Assembly (NCBI GenBank): GCA_033558025.1
Contig: JAUCEF010000016.1
Coordinates: 2,852,001 to 2,916,000 of the forward strand
Source: Phytophthora sp. 'mugwort'
Lineage: Eukaryota; Oomycota; Peronosporomycetes; Peronosporales; Peronosporaceae
Direction of reading: 5' to 3'
DNA: 64,000 nt
In this document: positions 32,073 through 44,966 of the stretch, piece after piece
Layout of the letters: each line of letters opens with the position of its first letter
Numbering within the stretch: the first letter of the stretch is position 1
Notes under the pieces: generated by a model
What the model saw: the letters and a program-made list of their open reading frames with translations, nothing else
What the model was told of the DNA's origin: nothing
The model's database searches: none
Program-made: the position numbers and the translations under genes

Positions 32073-32727
32073 CCATCGGAACCTGTCGTATCGGCTAGTC
32101 TGGCCTTCGACACAACAATGTAGACAGCAAAGTGAGTAAATGGTAAGACTGCAGCTCCACCAATAACACGGAAGCGCGAGTGGACAATGTGCTACCATTG
32201 CAATTTAAATCCTTACCAACATTACTACCGTCATTGGTGACTTTCCCGGAACGAGATTTTTTCAACTTAAGCACTCGAAAGTGGAATATTTTCCCCTTCT
32301 TCTTTTCTTCTTTTCAATGAGAATTTGGCATAACTGTCGTACAAGATACATATCTAAATGTCCTTTAAAACATAAAACCAATGAGGTCACACCAACACCA
32401 TCGTTCCTGAATACTTTGAGTCGACACTTGCTGCAAACCGATATTTAATGGTTTCAAATACTTAAGTATCTGACAAAATCTACATATGTAGATATCGGTA
32501 GTAACAATAGATAACATAACTTTTGCCGCCGTTGTCTTTTTAGTGTTTTTACATATAGTGCAGATATTTTCCCTGCGTACCATACTATATCGGAAAGTTT
32601 AATGATAGAGCACCCTTCCTGTAATAAATTAGTAAAGGTTTGATGAAAGACGTGAAGTACTTACCAAAATAAAGGTGTATACGTTTTTCTGGGTGCTTAT
32701 CATTACGAATATTCCAGTATACAATTT
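32073..32727. other. Intergenic, AT-rich, no gene recognised
   Basis: 3' flank of the GH17 gene; a polypyrimidine stretch at about 32295-32315 and AT-rich sequence to 32700. No feature seen. Confidence 0.4.
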
Positions 32728-34695
32728 TTGAAGGCGCAAATTGCATGCTGGTCGGCGAAGGGGGGAGCTCGAACGACGAACGCGATGAGCCCCGAGCTAC
32801 CAGATGAAGGCAACTGGGGTAGTGCTCATGCGGAGCAAGTACTGCGCTCGTCCAGCTCGAGTTTCACGTCTGCAGCGCTCGAATTTCTGTCGGAGATAGG
32901 GGAGTCCAGCCATGAAATGGCGTCCAAGCAGCTCCGCATGCTGGAAGAGATCATGAGCAGGGCCACATGTGAGACGAGAAAGCTGCTTTTCCTGCAGAGT
33001 GAAGGCAGAACTACGGAAGAGCTGCAACAAGAAGGTGATGCCGCCTCGGGACGTGCTGGTAATCGCATTCCAGCTCGCTGCGTCTCAATTAAACAGAACG
33101 GAGAAACATCAGGTGGAAGTGGACACTCACAGGCTGCTGCGCGGTTGCGGGCAAATGCTTGACGTGCTTTGGAGCGTTGGGGTGGAGAAGACGGAGTTTA
33201 TGGACAAACGACTACTGTGGCAGAAACTCCTGTGTCGTCGGTGGGACGAGGAAGCTGCAAATCTCGCACTGGAGCTGCTGCTGCTCCGCGCCCAGTTGGA
33301 ACGCTCCAATGTTCCTGCAACGGGAGATGACGAGGTCCTGCAGGTGGTTGCCTTCGTGTACGCACATTTTCCTGTCGCCCTGAAAGAATGGTGCCTGGAC
33401 CAAATGGCTGCTCTTGTCAGCATGTTCGTTGACGAAGGACCTGCGTTCGTCTTCACCCCACGAATGCTGCTACAACTGAAACTTCTCAATCACCTTACAT
33501 CCGTCCATTTCCTCGACAATTCTGCCGACTTCGACGTGACGCAGTGGCTGGATGAGTATTTCCCTCATTGTTTTGAATGCTGTGGTGTGGTACTCCAGCT
33601 ACTAAGCGAGCAACCCTTTCAGGAAACACTGATATCTGTACCGGAATGATTCGTATGCTGGTTATGTGTCTACTAGTGATCAAGGCTGGTTTTGGACTAC
33701 TTTGAGACGACAACGGGTGACATCTTCACAGTGGTTTAGCACTCCTACGGTCGTTGAGGCTCTGTCTCAGCTTACCAGTCGTCCTACATTTTCTGCTGAA
33801 GTAGTCCAGTACGTTTGATAAGATTTCTGAAGCGCGGTCTAAAAAAACAAGCTTGTATTTATTGGTGAGAATGGCTGTTGTGGTCGAAGAGGGTGAACGC
33901 GATGCTCTAGTCAAGATATTTGAAAGCTTCTTGCGTCTAGTATGGCGTTGGCTTCAAGGCTGTGCGACCGACGCTGTTTTCAGCATGCTTCGACGCGGTT
34001 CAGCAGCTCCTCGTTCACTCCAGCATCGCTGAGATTATGCTTCCACTCACCGCATAATTGCAAGTTGGTGACCTTAACGGCCTCTTTGCACAGTATATGC
34101 CCAGACAAGTTTACCCCATGGAAAGTGGTGAAGCTGTGGGATGTGGAGGCACATTCTACGCCTGCAATCGCTTCATAAAGAACCAGCAAGATGACACAGC
34201 AACTGAAAAGAGGGAGTATGTTGCAAGCCTTTTCTCTGGTATCGATCTTGATGGCATGAAAGACCCGGTTAAGCTTGTCGTACAAACTCAGCTGATGGGT
34301 TTAATGCGCCAGTCTTGGATCAAGCCCACGTTTCGGTATTGAGACCCGATGCACCGCAGTGGTTTAATGAAGAAGAAAGTGACGAACACGAGAGCGAACA
34401 AGGAGCTGATGCCAATGCGCTGCTGAAGACCGACACGGATGAAAATGAGAATAGCAGTCAAGTCAAGGAAATGACTTCGACTATCACTGTACCGCTATGG
34501 TTTAACGATGCTGATGAGGAGGAAGAACTGGCCGTCCACTTGCCGCAGTTTGTAGTGGAGAGCAGCAGCCATGATCCTGAATTGCGCGCGCTGTTCTACC
34601 CCGCTATACGACGGGAGAGTGATGTCGGCGTTTTCGACCGTAGTGTGGACATTGATGTCGTGATGACGATGGGAGCACCAGTACGAATATCGTAG
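32728..34695 (+). pseudogene. Multiply frameshifted gene of unknown family
   Basis: A run of plus-strand frames that look like one former helical-repeat protein. 32728-33162 carries ALEFLSEIGESSHEMASKQL. 32969-33649 has 226 residues, Leu-rich helices, for example LWQKLLCRRWDEEAANLALE. Short pieces lie around 33890-34070 (PTLFSACFDAVQQLLVHSSI), then 34058-34342 (DPVKLVVQTQLMGLMRQSW). 34315-34695 is acidic and contains PQWFNEEESDEHE and PLWFNDADEEEEL. Two stops around 33830 and the frame changes argue for decay, though some joins could hide introns. I do not recognise the family. If one boundary is an intron, the gene could be partly alive. Confidence 0.45.
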
Positions 34696-36009
34696 CTTGG
34701 AGCGATTGCAGCCCAACGTCAAGCGAGCGGTCTAGATCACCCTCGCTTGCGTCTCTGCCCAGCTGAAGTGGTGGCAATCCATTGCCCAAGTCATGAAGGG
34801 GTTTGATTACCAGGTGCTCAATACACGCGGCTTGAGTCATGGCGTGCGTCATTGTCACGTAACCGCTACTAGAGAGCAGAGCACTTGAGTACAACCGGTA
34901 TCGCGACATCTTTTGTCAGTCTTCGATCCAAGACGCGAGTGGCTCGACGATTTAGCACCAGTGGCACACTGAGCGCCCCGTCTCGACGAATGATATGGAG
35001 ACATCTTGGGCTCACCCAGACGCACGTTGCAGGGGCGAGCCACCATCCTCCCTCTGTCTTTTAAGGACCACCCAGGCAAACCGTCTCTGCCCGGCGTCTC
35101 GGTTGGAACCTCTATTATCACTTCCACTATAGGATGACTTGACGACGGGTGGTGACGATATATCCATTTACATGTACAGTACATTGTAATACCTAAAGGC
35201 CCAGCGTTCGTGTGTTACACACTCGAAAACCAGCGCTGTGTGTGTAAAGTGGACGGCTCGCCCCCCAAAACGGCCCCGGCGGTGGACCATCACATGGCGG
35301 CGGAGGAAACGACCTTCGCCGTCGCTTCAGTTCGCAACGAGAGAGATGAGATCGATTGGCCAAGTGTCGGCAGTGATCGTCCATCGCATCGGTGGGCGCT
35401 GACTGGCATCCGTGAAGGCGCCATAATGGCCGAGAGAGGTCGAGCATTGTACGGACGCCGCGCGATCCAAGTGTGACGCTCTCTGCGCGGCTCTAGACTC
35501 TACATGGTCAACGATCAGATGTTTGGCTGGTCTTAGACACAAAGGTGACGATATTTTTTTGATGATAGAAAACAGAATTACCATAATCCAGTATAAAATT
35601 GGTCACCCTTCCAAAGAAGGGTAGTTTCATTGCAGCCTAGTTTTGACGACATTCCTCGACGGAGTCAGCAATTGGCAGGAGTTTGTTTTCAACAAACCCG
35701 TCTATCACGCCGCGAAAACTAATGCTACGTGGAGCAGCAATCAGCGTAAAGATGGCAAATACGACCCACCTAAAGTCATGACCAGACGCAATCAACTGTA
35801 CATTTCTACTGAATTATGGTATCTCCTCATCCCTTGTTGCACCACAAGGAGTTTGAAACAAAAGCATCTGTGCCACCTCAGTCTGGTCAGGTGGCAGTGC
35901 AGAGTGCCGTCGCGACGTGGGATGCGTCTGGCCCGAGGTCTCTGCCACTGACCCATGGAAGGGAGCCTCGTGGTGTGTGCAGCATAAGAAAAGAGGAGCG
36001 CTAGCGGCC
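34696..36009. other. Intergenic, no gene recognised
   Basis: Short frames only on both strands. Nothing recognisable in about 1.3 kb; the right end is the 5' region of the next gene. Confidence 0.4.
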
Positions 36010-37459
36010 ATGACTGCCGGACGAGGGGCGCTACAGCAGGTTCTCACGCTGGCGGCCTTGGCGCTACTGACGTCGGCCTCGGACACAAGCGATTTCTGCA
36101 GGTCCGTCACTTCCTGCCTCAAAGACGGCAGCACCACGTGTGACACCACCACGGGCGAATGCCCGCCCTGTATCTACGCGCTCGACAGCACCTACACGTG
36201 TTGGGAGAAGGACAATTCGACCAACACTTGCCCCTTCACAGGCGTCCGATATGACTGCTGTACGTCATCACCCGATCACTCTACCACTTCTACCTCCTTC
36301 TCCTTGCTCATATCTGACCTGGTTATTTGTTTCCATTGCAACAGCCGACTCATGGAGTTCTACGACATCCAACAGCAGCAACAGCGCGACGTCCGCCACC
36401 TCGTCGCCCTCGACTAACTCGACCGCGGGCTACTCCACCCCTTCCGCAACTTCCTCGTCGTCGTCGTCTGGGACCATCACTGACAGGTCGAGCTCCATCA
36501 ACTCGGGCGGACTAAGCTCCAGTCTCATCACATACGGAGCCATCGGCCTCGGTGCCGTCCTTATCGTCATCATCCTTTGCGTCCTCTGTGCTCGAAGACG
36601 CAAGATGCGACGCCGTCGCGAGGAGAACATCGCAGCTACAGGTGCTGGCAACTTTGGCCGTAACCGTACTCTGTCTGACAAGCGCACACGTGGCCTGTCG
36701 AAGCTTGACGACGCCTTTGTTGGTTCCTACAACAACATTCTGGATACTAGCAAGGTAAATTATGCAGCCCCGAACATGAACTCTGGCTACGGAGGCAACT
36801 ACGGCATTCACCGCATGGGATCACGCTCGGAGCCGATGGACCCCATGTCGCGCGTGCCCAGGGACGAATCTCCGCGCAGCTTCGACGGTATGCTGGCCGA
36901 CTCTTCGCACTCGCCGGCAATGCTAGGCGGAAGTTCCCACACGTCTCACAACTCGCACGACTCGCACAAGAGTGTCGGACTCGGCGTTCAGGCGGCTCCC
37001 GTTGTCGGAGGCATTGGTGGATTCTCAAACGTGAGTGAGTACGTACAACAGGACGTTTCCTCCCGCTGTACATCCACACCGAACGTCTTTGGTGAGTACT
37101 TGCGAATGAAGCAGGAGATGCAGTACGATGATGCCGACCGCAGTACCATGGGTGGAATGAGCGCCATGAGCTTCAGTGACACCATCAGTGATCTGGATAG
37201 TGGGAAGTACTCGTTCGAGTCGTCACAGGGCATTAACCGACTGCCACAGCGGCGGACGGATCTAGACGGTCGGTCATCGAGAGCCGACTCCATTACCGAC
37301 TCCATCGCCGATTCGGAGTACTCGGAGCAACTACGCGCTCGCGGCGAGAGTGACTGCTTCAGCGAGATGTCGTACAATGATGAGAAGTACTCATTTAGCA
37401 GTCTAGACGGTCTTGATGACAGTCAGGTACGAGAGGGGAAGCGCGAGGTCGAGATCTGA
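36010..37459 (+). CDS. Type I single-pass membrane protein with Cys-rich ectodomain, two exons
   Basis: Exons 36010-36259 and 36345-37459 (intron 85 bp, GTACGT...ACAG; 454 residues). A signal peptide (about residues 1-24, QQVLTLAALALLTSAS) precedes a short Cys-rich ectodomain (about 30-85; at least eight Cys in patterns such as SVTSCLKDGSTTCD and CPPCIYALDSTYTCW). A Ser/Thr mucin-like stalk follows, then one transmembrane helix (ITYGAIGLGAVLIVIILCVL) with a basic stop-transfer (ARRRKMRRRR). The cytoplasmic tail of about 290 residues is Ser/Asp-rich with no kinase domain. A GT at 37427 followed by an AG at 37513 could add a further exon after ...DDSQ, so the C terminus is uncertain. A surface receptor or wall sensor is plausible; no family recognised. 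Confidence 0.75.
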
Positions 37460-37933
37460 GCTCTGTGGGAGACACACACAGGTCTCTCTCCTCTCCATTC
37501 GTCGTCTGTCCTAGATGCGTGATACCAGTCCCAAATTAAATGAACCCCGTTATTTTATGAGCTACATGAACGTAACTTTTCCTAGCAAAGTCCACGAAGC
37601 ACGAAAAAGCTTTCCGAGTCTCACTTGGAGGGAAATCACATCAGCATGCCTTTTACCTGGTGCAACACTGCTGCCGGCGGTTACTAGACTAAACGTCGCG
37701 AGGAGAAGGCTGCCAAGAAACGCAAGAGCGTATCGAGGCTGCATTTCATTCATATGGGTAGCGAGAATGATAGCCGAACAGATCTGTAAACATACTCGGC
37801 TCCGCTCAGCACTGACGACGCTACAGTATAATAGCTGGGACCAGTGCTTACTTGCCTTGTGCACCAAACCATACAACTTAAAGACTGTACCCGACATACC
37901 TTCTTCCTAACATGTGACTGCCGGCAAACTCGG
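37460..37933. other. Intergenic or 3' exon region
   Basis: May contain a last exon of the preceding gene (from 37515); otherwise no gene seen. Confidence 0.35.
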
Positions 37934-38878
37934 TCAGCGCACTTTCTTAGAGGTGCTGGTGATCCTCGACTCATCGGTGGCTGACGCCAAGTTCTGCTGG
38001 CCACCAGATACTACGTCGTTATCTAGATGCTCTTCACCCGAGGTTGGCGCCTTCTCGTCGTTGCTCGTCGGATGCTCAGTCTCGAGTCTGCTGATATTTG
38101 TTTCGGTCACAGTCGTCGTCCCTCCAGCACTGGGAATAGTGGCATCAATCGTGGCCGAGTCGACCTTGGCGCCGAAGCGCAGGATGCACTCTTCCGAAAT
38201 GAAATCCAGCACCTTCTGATAAATCCGCGAACGGAACTCGATTCTTTCTTGTCCTTCGAGGTAGGACGGCAACGGGACGACGATACCATCAAAGTCTTGC
38301 ATCACAAATGGATACGACACCTGCGGCGGCTGTGGACCGTTCGGCAGGAACATGACACCACTGCTCGCCGTGGCCAGCACCGGAGTCTGTACGACAGCGG
38401 ACGAAGACATGACTCCCTCTACTTCAATGGTATTAGGGGCAGCCAGGGAGGATGCAGCAGCAGCAGGGGCCGGCGTGGCAGAAACAGCAGCAACTGAAGG
38501 CGAAGCGGCCGCCACCAAGTCCGCTTCATCTGACGTGTCGACTGAAGTCGGGAGGGACTGGCGCTTGGCTGACTCCGCAGCCGTCGGATATGGCGCGAAC
38601 CGCTCGCTCTTGGGAGGTCCGCGTCGCTCTCGCTTGTGCAGTCGGTTCTTGGCGTCGAGTTTGCGCTGATGTTGGTTCTGCCGGTTACGGTGCTCATCGC
38701 AGAGGTTGTGGGCCGCGCCCGACGTCTTAAGAGCACGCTCATTCGTGCACTTACCAGTCTTGTAGAGGCACTTGCCGCGGTAATCGGGGCGCTCCGAACC
38801 TGGCAGCCCAGCAGAGGGGGCGGAGGAGGGGACAAGCGAGGCCTTGACGTCCGACATTGCGCTGGATGGTGAGAGCAA
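37934..38878 (-). CDS. Conserved Cys/His-motif protein, unknown function
   Basis: 314 residues from the ATG at 38878; a second ATG eight codons in (MSDVKASLVPSS, 38857) is an equally good start. Residues about 32-75 hold a compact motif with C-x6-C and, after about 20 residues, C-x2-H (CLYKTGKCTNER ... LCDEHRNRQNQHQRK), followed by a basic KNRLHKRERRG stretch. This looks like a small zinc-binding or nucleic-acid-binding module. The middle is Ala/Pro/Ser-rich, and about residues 190-240 (VMQDFDGIVVPLPSYLEGQE and a helix) are more ordered. A transcription-related role is plausible but unproven. Confidence 0.7.
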   Translation of the reverse strand: MLSPSSAMSDVKASLVPSSAPSAGLPGSERPDYRGKCLYKTGKCTNERALKTSGAAHNLCDEHRNRQNQHQRKLDAKNRLHKRERRGPPKSERFAPYPTAAESAKRQSLPTSVDTSDEADLVAAASPSVAAVSATPAPAAAASSLAAPNTIEVEGVMSSSAVVQTPVLATASSGVMFLPNGPQPPQVSYPFVMQDFDGIVVPLPSYLEGQERIEFRSRIYQKVLDFISEECILRFGAKVDSATIDATIPSAGGTTTVTETNISRLETEHPTSNDEKAPTSGEEHLDNDVVSGGQQNLASATDESRITSTSKKVR

Positions 38879-40398
38879 GAATAAGGAGAGATAGCAACGG
38901 AAGACGCAGGTTAGAGCTAGTCAGCAGCTTTACGCAGGACGCCCCATGAGTGCGCCACCCACGACGAGGCGCCGACGTCCTCGACAGAGCAATTGACACC
39001 CGATCGAATGCATTGGCTTACCGCGTGGACTCAGAGAGTTTTGTAGACTCAGAGGATCAGTTTGCGGACTCAGAGCTATACTTTAATGAAATTGGGTCTT
39101 TTACCCGAATTTAGGTGCAATGCCAATACCCAATGGTAGCTAATCCGACTATACAATGAAAAAGCTTTCAAGCTAAATTAACTCAAGACGTTAACTTCAA
39201 AAAGGCCCGACTACAATATTCCAGACACAGCGCCTGGCCGAGTCGAGAAATTTCGTAGCTGGGGTGGAGAGGCGGCGCACCCCGAGCGAACCGCATACGA
39301 CAGCCAAAGCACAAGTGTCCTAAAAGAAAATCATCCGGACTATACTGCGTTAAACACATCCTTGCGGTGCGCTCTTTGGGAAAATAGATGCAATTTTATT
39401 TTTGCTCAGTGCGTTTGAAGCACGTCTTACCCACATATATTGCATATGACTAGTAGTAAATGCCTTATTAAAAATACTGCGATTATTTTGCGGCCTTAGC
39501 AATCTTGATCGGTCCGACCTCATCCGCGCTTGGCTGTCTGAGGTAGAACCACCACGCTCAAAAATATCCAGAGCTTTCTGCATTGCACGGCATTACGTTA
39601 CAGTAATTGATATACAAACAACGATGGATAATTTACGACGATGGATAATTCCTTCAACAACAACAAAATGAAACTGCAGGAAGAGTTGCTCCTCAAAGTT
39701 GGCTTAGTAAACAATTCAGATGTGTGTAGGGTACTTGACGCGTTTTATTTGGCGATTCCGACAGATAATCCGGCATTCGCGGTTCATCTACTCCCGGCTA
39801 AGCTCCGAGCAAATATTACAAAATGAGACTGTGGTCAGCATTACTTAGGTATTGTGTTTATGTATTATGTGTCTCAAATAGTTCTTACCTCCATAGAATT
39901 TGCCTTCTAGGTGTGCGAAGCTGGTCATATCAATGTTTACTCACGGTGGGCGAAACTGGTCACCATCTTTGCTGGAGTTGTCAAGGGCAGAGCCTCCGTA
40001 CACGGTTTAGCTGCTCGAGTTTACACAGCCTTCCACAATCTCGCACAGTCATCCACAGTTTGCAGTATTTTCTCGTGCGCATACCCGACCAGTTGGATAC
40101 CCTCGCCAGTTGTTGGTCAGGTTTCTCTCAAAGACAAAGCGGTTCTGCGTAGAGCAGCCTCTCACATTACTTCAAAAACAAGAGTGTTGGTCGCTCATGG
40201 CATGCAACTCGTCGAATTTCACTAAGTCTTTCAGCTAGACCCCTATAGATTCCCTCAGAGTCATTTCATGCGTTACTCTCTGTCTCTTGAAACTAACATT
40301 CATCAAGAGAGGCTTGGCTTACATTGACTTAAGAATATGGCTGATGTTTCTGAACCGAAAAAACTGCATCGCCGTCGTCGTGTCCGCTTCTAGACGAG
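38879..40398. other. Gene-poor stretch with decayed ORFs
   Basis: No recognisable gene. Plus-strand frames 39641-39826 and 39911-40225 may be pieces of one decayed gene; no domain recognised. Confidence 0.35.
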
Positions 40399-41356
40399 TC
40401 AGCCCGGCTGAATTAATGAGAAGCTAGAAAACAGATACGAAAACGCTGCAGTTATAGTTGTCGATTTGCGGTACCCAGTCCACCTGTTTGAAGTGGAACC
40501 ACCTCGGAGAAGGTAGCGTAGGCAGCAAAGAAAGTAGCTCCTTGTACAGGTACGTTCGTAGCGCCTCGAATCTGTCTCCATTCTTCTGGGGGTCATATAT
40601 CGTGACCGATCGTTCCGCGAAGTTGACTGCAACAGCGCGCCAATGATCTGAACTGTAGTGAATCACTGCGAGAAACCACAAAGTCTCTCTTCCACCCGCT
40701 GGTTCGTCATTCCTTCTGGTTTCGCCGGACAGATCCATTCGTCTCGCTGCGACCCGGAGCTGATCCCGCACACCTTCTTCTCCGATCGCGTCCTTGTCAA
40801 ATGCCGGGAATCTGAGGACATGTGATGGTAAAGTGAAAAGCATGCTCATCCTTGCAGAGATGAATCAGGCCATGTAAGCATAAGTCCATACACGAAAGGC
40901 TAACTTGCGACCGACTGCGGAGTGAGGTAGTTCTCCAAGGACATTAACATATTTAACCGCTCAACCACATCTTCCTTTTCCAGGCAATCTTCTCTCCAGC
41001 AATCAATATCGGGATCTCTGCGTGGCATTTCCAAATCCGACACCTACTTGATAGTTTTCTGCATTTCGTGAAATCTCCCCGCCGCCACGTACCTCTTCCC
41101 CATAGCGTTAAGCATTTTTTGCCCCAAATTCCATTTCAACATCGTAAACAATTCGACCAACCACGACGGAGAAATGTGACGGAGGTATTCTCCTTTCGTG
41201 GTCGCTAAACCATGGGTTTTGATAAAGTGCTGCTTGAACATAGCACATTTCAATCCGTCGCATCGGTAGCACTGCCATAATGTTCTTCGCTTCTGTTGGT
41301 GGGACTTTCGATTTTTCGAATACAGTGACTTTGTTCGAGCGTGTCTGGTTCAGGAT

Positions 41357-42828
41357 TGCGTGGTGTAGCGGGATCAGTCAAAATATGATTCAGACCCGAT
41401 CCGCTTACCAAGTGCGCCCAGACACCGACTAACTGAGGAGGGGGGGGGGTCCCCGATGATCCGTGATGAGCTGAACTTGGTCTCACCTTTGTACCCATCG
41501 GTGGGCTGGATCTACTCTCTTGGGACTCCGAAGGATGCAGCGATGTAAATCATGAACGGCCTGGTGAGATACGGGGATGCGTGGAGCAGCGCGGAAGTTT
41601 TCGCTCTGCTGCCGTTATTGGTTCCGATCTGAGGTAGTCGACCTTCGATCGGGGATCTGGATTTGATCCGAGGCCGAGGTTGCCGTGTAGCGTTGTTCCT
41701 TTCCTTTCCTTGAGTTGCTTGCCGCTTCCTCTTGCGAGTTGAGAGTCGAAACGATCGTCGGACAAGCACTGAATATTGATCGACCGGGGTATGTGTGTGA
41801 GCAGAAGTTTGCTAGCGTGGGGAAGGGTCGGCCAATATACGATCCGTTCCTCTCACCGCGACGCTAGATCTGCTACCTTGGATTAGTTGACACTCGGAGG
41901 GCCTATGTAGTTCCCTTCCTGTGGTACCTGAAAACCGCCTAAGTCGTCCAATGCAAATTCGAGTCTGATTTTTGTTTATCCTTTTCTTGTCCTATCTTCC
42001 CATCCTGAACCCTATCTCGTACCACCTGGCTATCCTAGTTCATGTCCCTCTTCAACCAATCAACGCGCACTGGCTCCACACTTGCCCATCTCGAGGGTGA
42101 TTGCTGATCGGATCCCGATCGGGCAGATCGCTGATGTCGGAACGTGTACGATCGCGAACACCGATCGACCCGATCTGTAAGATCCTGGATGTCGGAATGT
42201 GTACACCGATCTGCCAGATCGCGGATGTCGGAAACATGTATACCGATCGGCCAGATCGCAGATGTCGGAACCTGTATACCTGTCGGCAAATACCGATCAA
42301 CAAGATCTGCCAGATCCCAAATGCCGGACCGATCCGATCTACCCAGTCCCGGATGACAGGGCGTAGTCCGATCTGCGGGCGCCGAATCGGACCGATCTGT
42401 CCGATCCCGCTATCGATCCGCACGATCTGGCAGATCCCGTATGTCCGAACCTGTATGCCGATCTGATAGAAAGGGTGTAACGATCCGATCGAGGGCTGAT
42501 CTTGATCGATTACGGTCCGCTGAATATTGATCAGAGTCGATCCAGGCCGGCCGCGATCTGCATGTCACCGATCGGTCTTGATCCACACCCCTTGACTCCA
42601 ATCTTGGATTCGATTTGGGCCGATCGGGACTAAACGTGGTCCGATCCGCATGTCGCCGATCGGTCTTGATCTTCATCCCTTGCCCGGATCTGGTCTAAGA
42701 TCGGTCGTGATCGAAGGTCGATCGGGAGTGAGTGTGGATATATAAAGAGTAGATCGGTCACGATCTGGGTCGCCGTCAAACCCACTTTCCGCCCTGTCAG
42801 TTGTCCTCTGGTTGATTTCTTCCATCTA
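41357..42828 (+). repeat. Solo LTR (family A) inside the MULE
   Basis: Same family as the fragment at 55702-56182 and the nested copy at 60379-61927 (minus). Shared landmarks in order: TGGTGTAGCGGGATC, the CAGACACCGACTAA block, TTCCTTTCCTTTCCTTGAGTTGC, and a GATCGG-rich repeat tract. It ends near TCTTCCATCTA. Boundaries are approximate; no clear target duplication seen. Confidence 0.65.
42105..42460 (+). repeat. Degenerate 40-50 bp tandem repeats in the LTR
   Basis: Units of the form CAGATCG(C/T)GGATGTCGGAA followed by GTATACCGATC repeat about eight times with drift. A related tract occurs in the minus-strand LTR at about 60740-61170. Confidence 0.7.
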
Positions 42829-44966
42829 TCTCGCAGATCGGCTCGTTGCCGCGGGGTTTGAGATTCTTATTCAACGCTTTTCCACAGTATCCTTCCGCTC
42901 ATTTTCAAGCAGGCAGTGCTATAAAAAACCAAACCGAACACAAAGCGATGTACAAAGTTTATGACTGTGGTACAGGTTGAAATTTAACACACTCAGAAAC
43001 GACTCACCTGGACATGTTGACCCTTCCCCATAGCATCATGTACCGTGAAACTGAACAGCTTGTAGTTTGAAGCGTTCGTGTCGTGAGTAGCATCTATGAG
43101 AAGGACCTCTGGGAAGTTCCAACATAGCACGCATGTGCGACGACTGAATTGAAAAATACATCATACGACACCCTACGCAACATAATTCAAGTAAGATAAA
43201 ATCACACTCATATATTGACTCCTGGTTGTTAGGTACCTCCTCATTCGCATATACGCGCGTTGCATTCGCGGCCTTGACTGAAACGTCTTCTACAATAACA
43301 CGGATTCGTTCTTCCGTCATTGGAAAAGCATAGGATTTCTTCTGCAGCTGGGACACCAAATTGTAAACGTCTTTCATGTGGGATTCCGCGCTAGGGTTCT
43401 CAGTAATAAACTCCAGTATGTGTTTTTTCGGTTAGCCTCGGCGCGGTGAAGCGTGCGGACTGTGGCCAAAACGTCCTCCTCCGACACTTGGCGGACCGCG
43501 TGGTAATTCTGGTATACCTCCCGACTGATCTCATGACCAGTGATCGGCGTCGTAATGCAGACTTTCCAGTCCCCAGTTTCCTTTACGCAAGCATTGATCT
43601 ACGCATCGCAAGAGTAAGCGATTCCGATCAACGGCAAACCCAATACTAAAACTTGCACCTGGGCGGAACACCCGATCTTTCTTGAATGCTGGTTTGGGCG
43701 AGTACCGCGACCTCTCCCAGTTCTAGGCGATCCGTGGTGCGTGCAAAGTACGTCTGATTGTAGAACTTCACTTCTTCGGGGATCTCTTTTGCTGGCTTCC
43801 AACTGCGGCGAATTGTGGCATTCCGCCTACGAACAGGAGTGACCGTACGAATAGAGGAAAGCTGCAAACGTGAATGCGGCGCAAGTTAGAATCATAGCTA
43901 AGATCAAACTGCAACTGTTACACAGTCTAAACCTGTGCCACATACCTGGAACGTTCTCTTGCTGTAGTTTCCTGAGTATCGGTCCAGCCCTTCCCAATCC
44001 GCGAACAGTTTAACGTCTAGCTCAGGAATATCCACAATATCGTCAAGAGGGAGGACTTCGAAGTCATCAACCGCAGCAAACGCGGAAGCCGACACATTTC
44101 GTATCGTCGCTCCATCCAGTCGAGATAACGGATCGGGACGCTTATTCGACTCTGCAGAGCGCCCGAGTGATCTTGCTTTCGTCGTTTAGGGTGCTTACGC
44201 CCGCGTGAACTGCCCCCCCCCCTCTTCCCCCGCGCCGTTTCTTGGAGGCGCGTCGATGAATAGGTGGCGGACTTCAGAGTCTGCGTCCCTCCCGCTACCC
44301 GCGCTACTCCAATCACTGGAAAATGAAGCGTCCCCCGCTCTCATATCTTTCAATGACCACGGTGCGTCGGTGCCGCGTCCTGGGGTGTCGGCGCGGCATG
44401 ATGACAATTCTGCAGGTAATCCTGGGGGCGGTGCTGTGGTGGTTCTCGTTGGGCCCTGGTCTTCGAATGAGGGGCAGGGGGGGGATAATCCGCAGCCATC
44501 AAATATGATTCGATCAGGAGTCATGATCTGTGGGATAGGTAAAAGCAATCTGCGTTGATTTGTGGATACACTGTCCCACTGTCATCCCAAAATGGCTTTT
44601 TTACTGGCTGTGGTCGAAGCCACTCTCGGTCGTCAAGACCACTGTCCCTGCTTCAACCAACAACGCATCAGTGGAACTCAACTGGCTAAAGGAAATGGTC
44701 AATAGCACGAGTTTTAGGCCCTTCCAATCCCTTTAAGGCTATTGTTGGGTATGTGCAGCAGCATGCTTGAGGTTCTACTACATGACCACATTTCATCCTT
44801 CGTGTATAGGGAAACAGCGAAGCCGCTACAGATTTGGACGGAAAGATGTGACGGACACAAAACAATGACAGATGAGATTTTACATCGGCCGCACTATACA
44901 ATCATTTTGACCAATAAGATCATCGGTCTCTGAACACACCGTCGCCACTTAAAATTAGTGTAGGAA

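Larger units (their letters stand above)
40424..44548 (-). pseudogene. MULE transposon protein with C-terminal ULP1-type (C48) protease, broken
   Basis: Minus-strand pieces in order. N-terminal low-complexity part (44548-44195). Exon-like piece 44095-43949 with a GTATGT donor after ...SKRTFQ. FLYWCH/MULE-type region (about 43867-43450: WKPAKEIPEEVKFYNQTYF and ITGHEISREVYQNYHAV). 43377-43036 with ITENPSAESHMKDVYN just before it and the catalytic-type LLIDATHDTN (about 43105). A piece at 41253-41044 (AMGKRYVAAGRFHEM). The ULP1 domain at 40849-40424 has H (HWRAVAV), D (YDPQKNGD) and Q...C (WVPQIDNYNCSVFV) of the cysteine-protease triad. Stops, frame changes and a solo LTR at 41357-42828 inactivate it. 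This matches the ULP1-carrying MULE group. Confidence 0.75.

Noticed and set aside
35193..35476. Short ORFs with palindromic GTGTGTTACACAC
   Set aside because: Small palindrome with no paired structure or coding support.
42101..42466. Frames across the GATCGG-rich LTR tract
   Set aside because: Open only because the tandem repeat lacks stops; repetitive non-coding LTR sequence.
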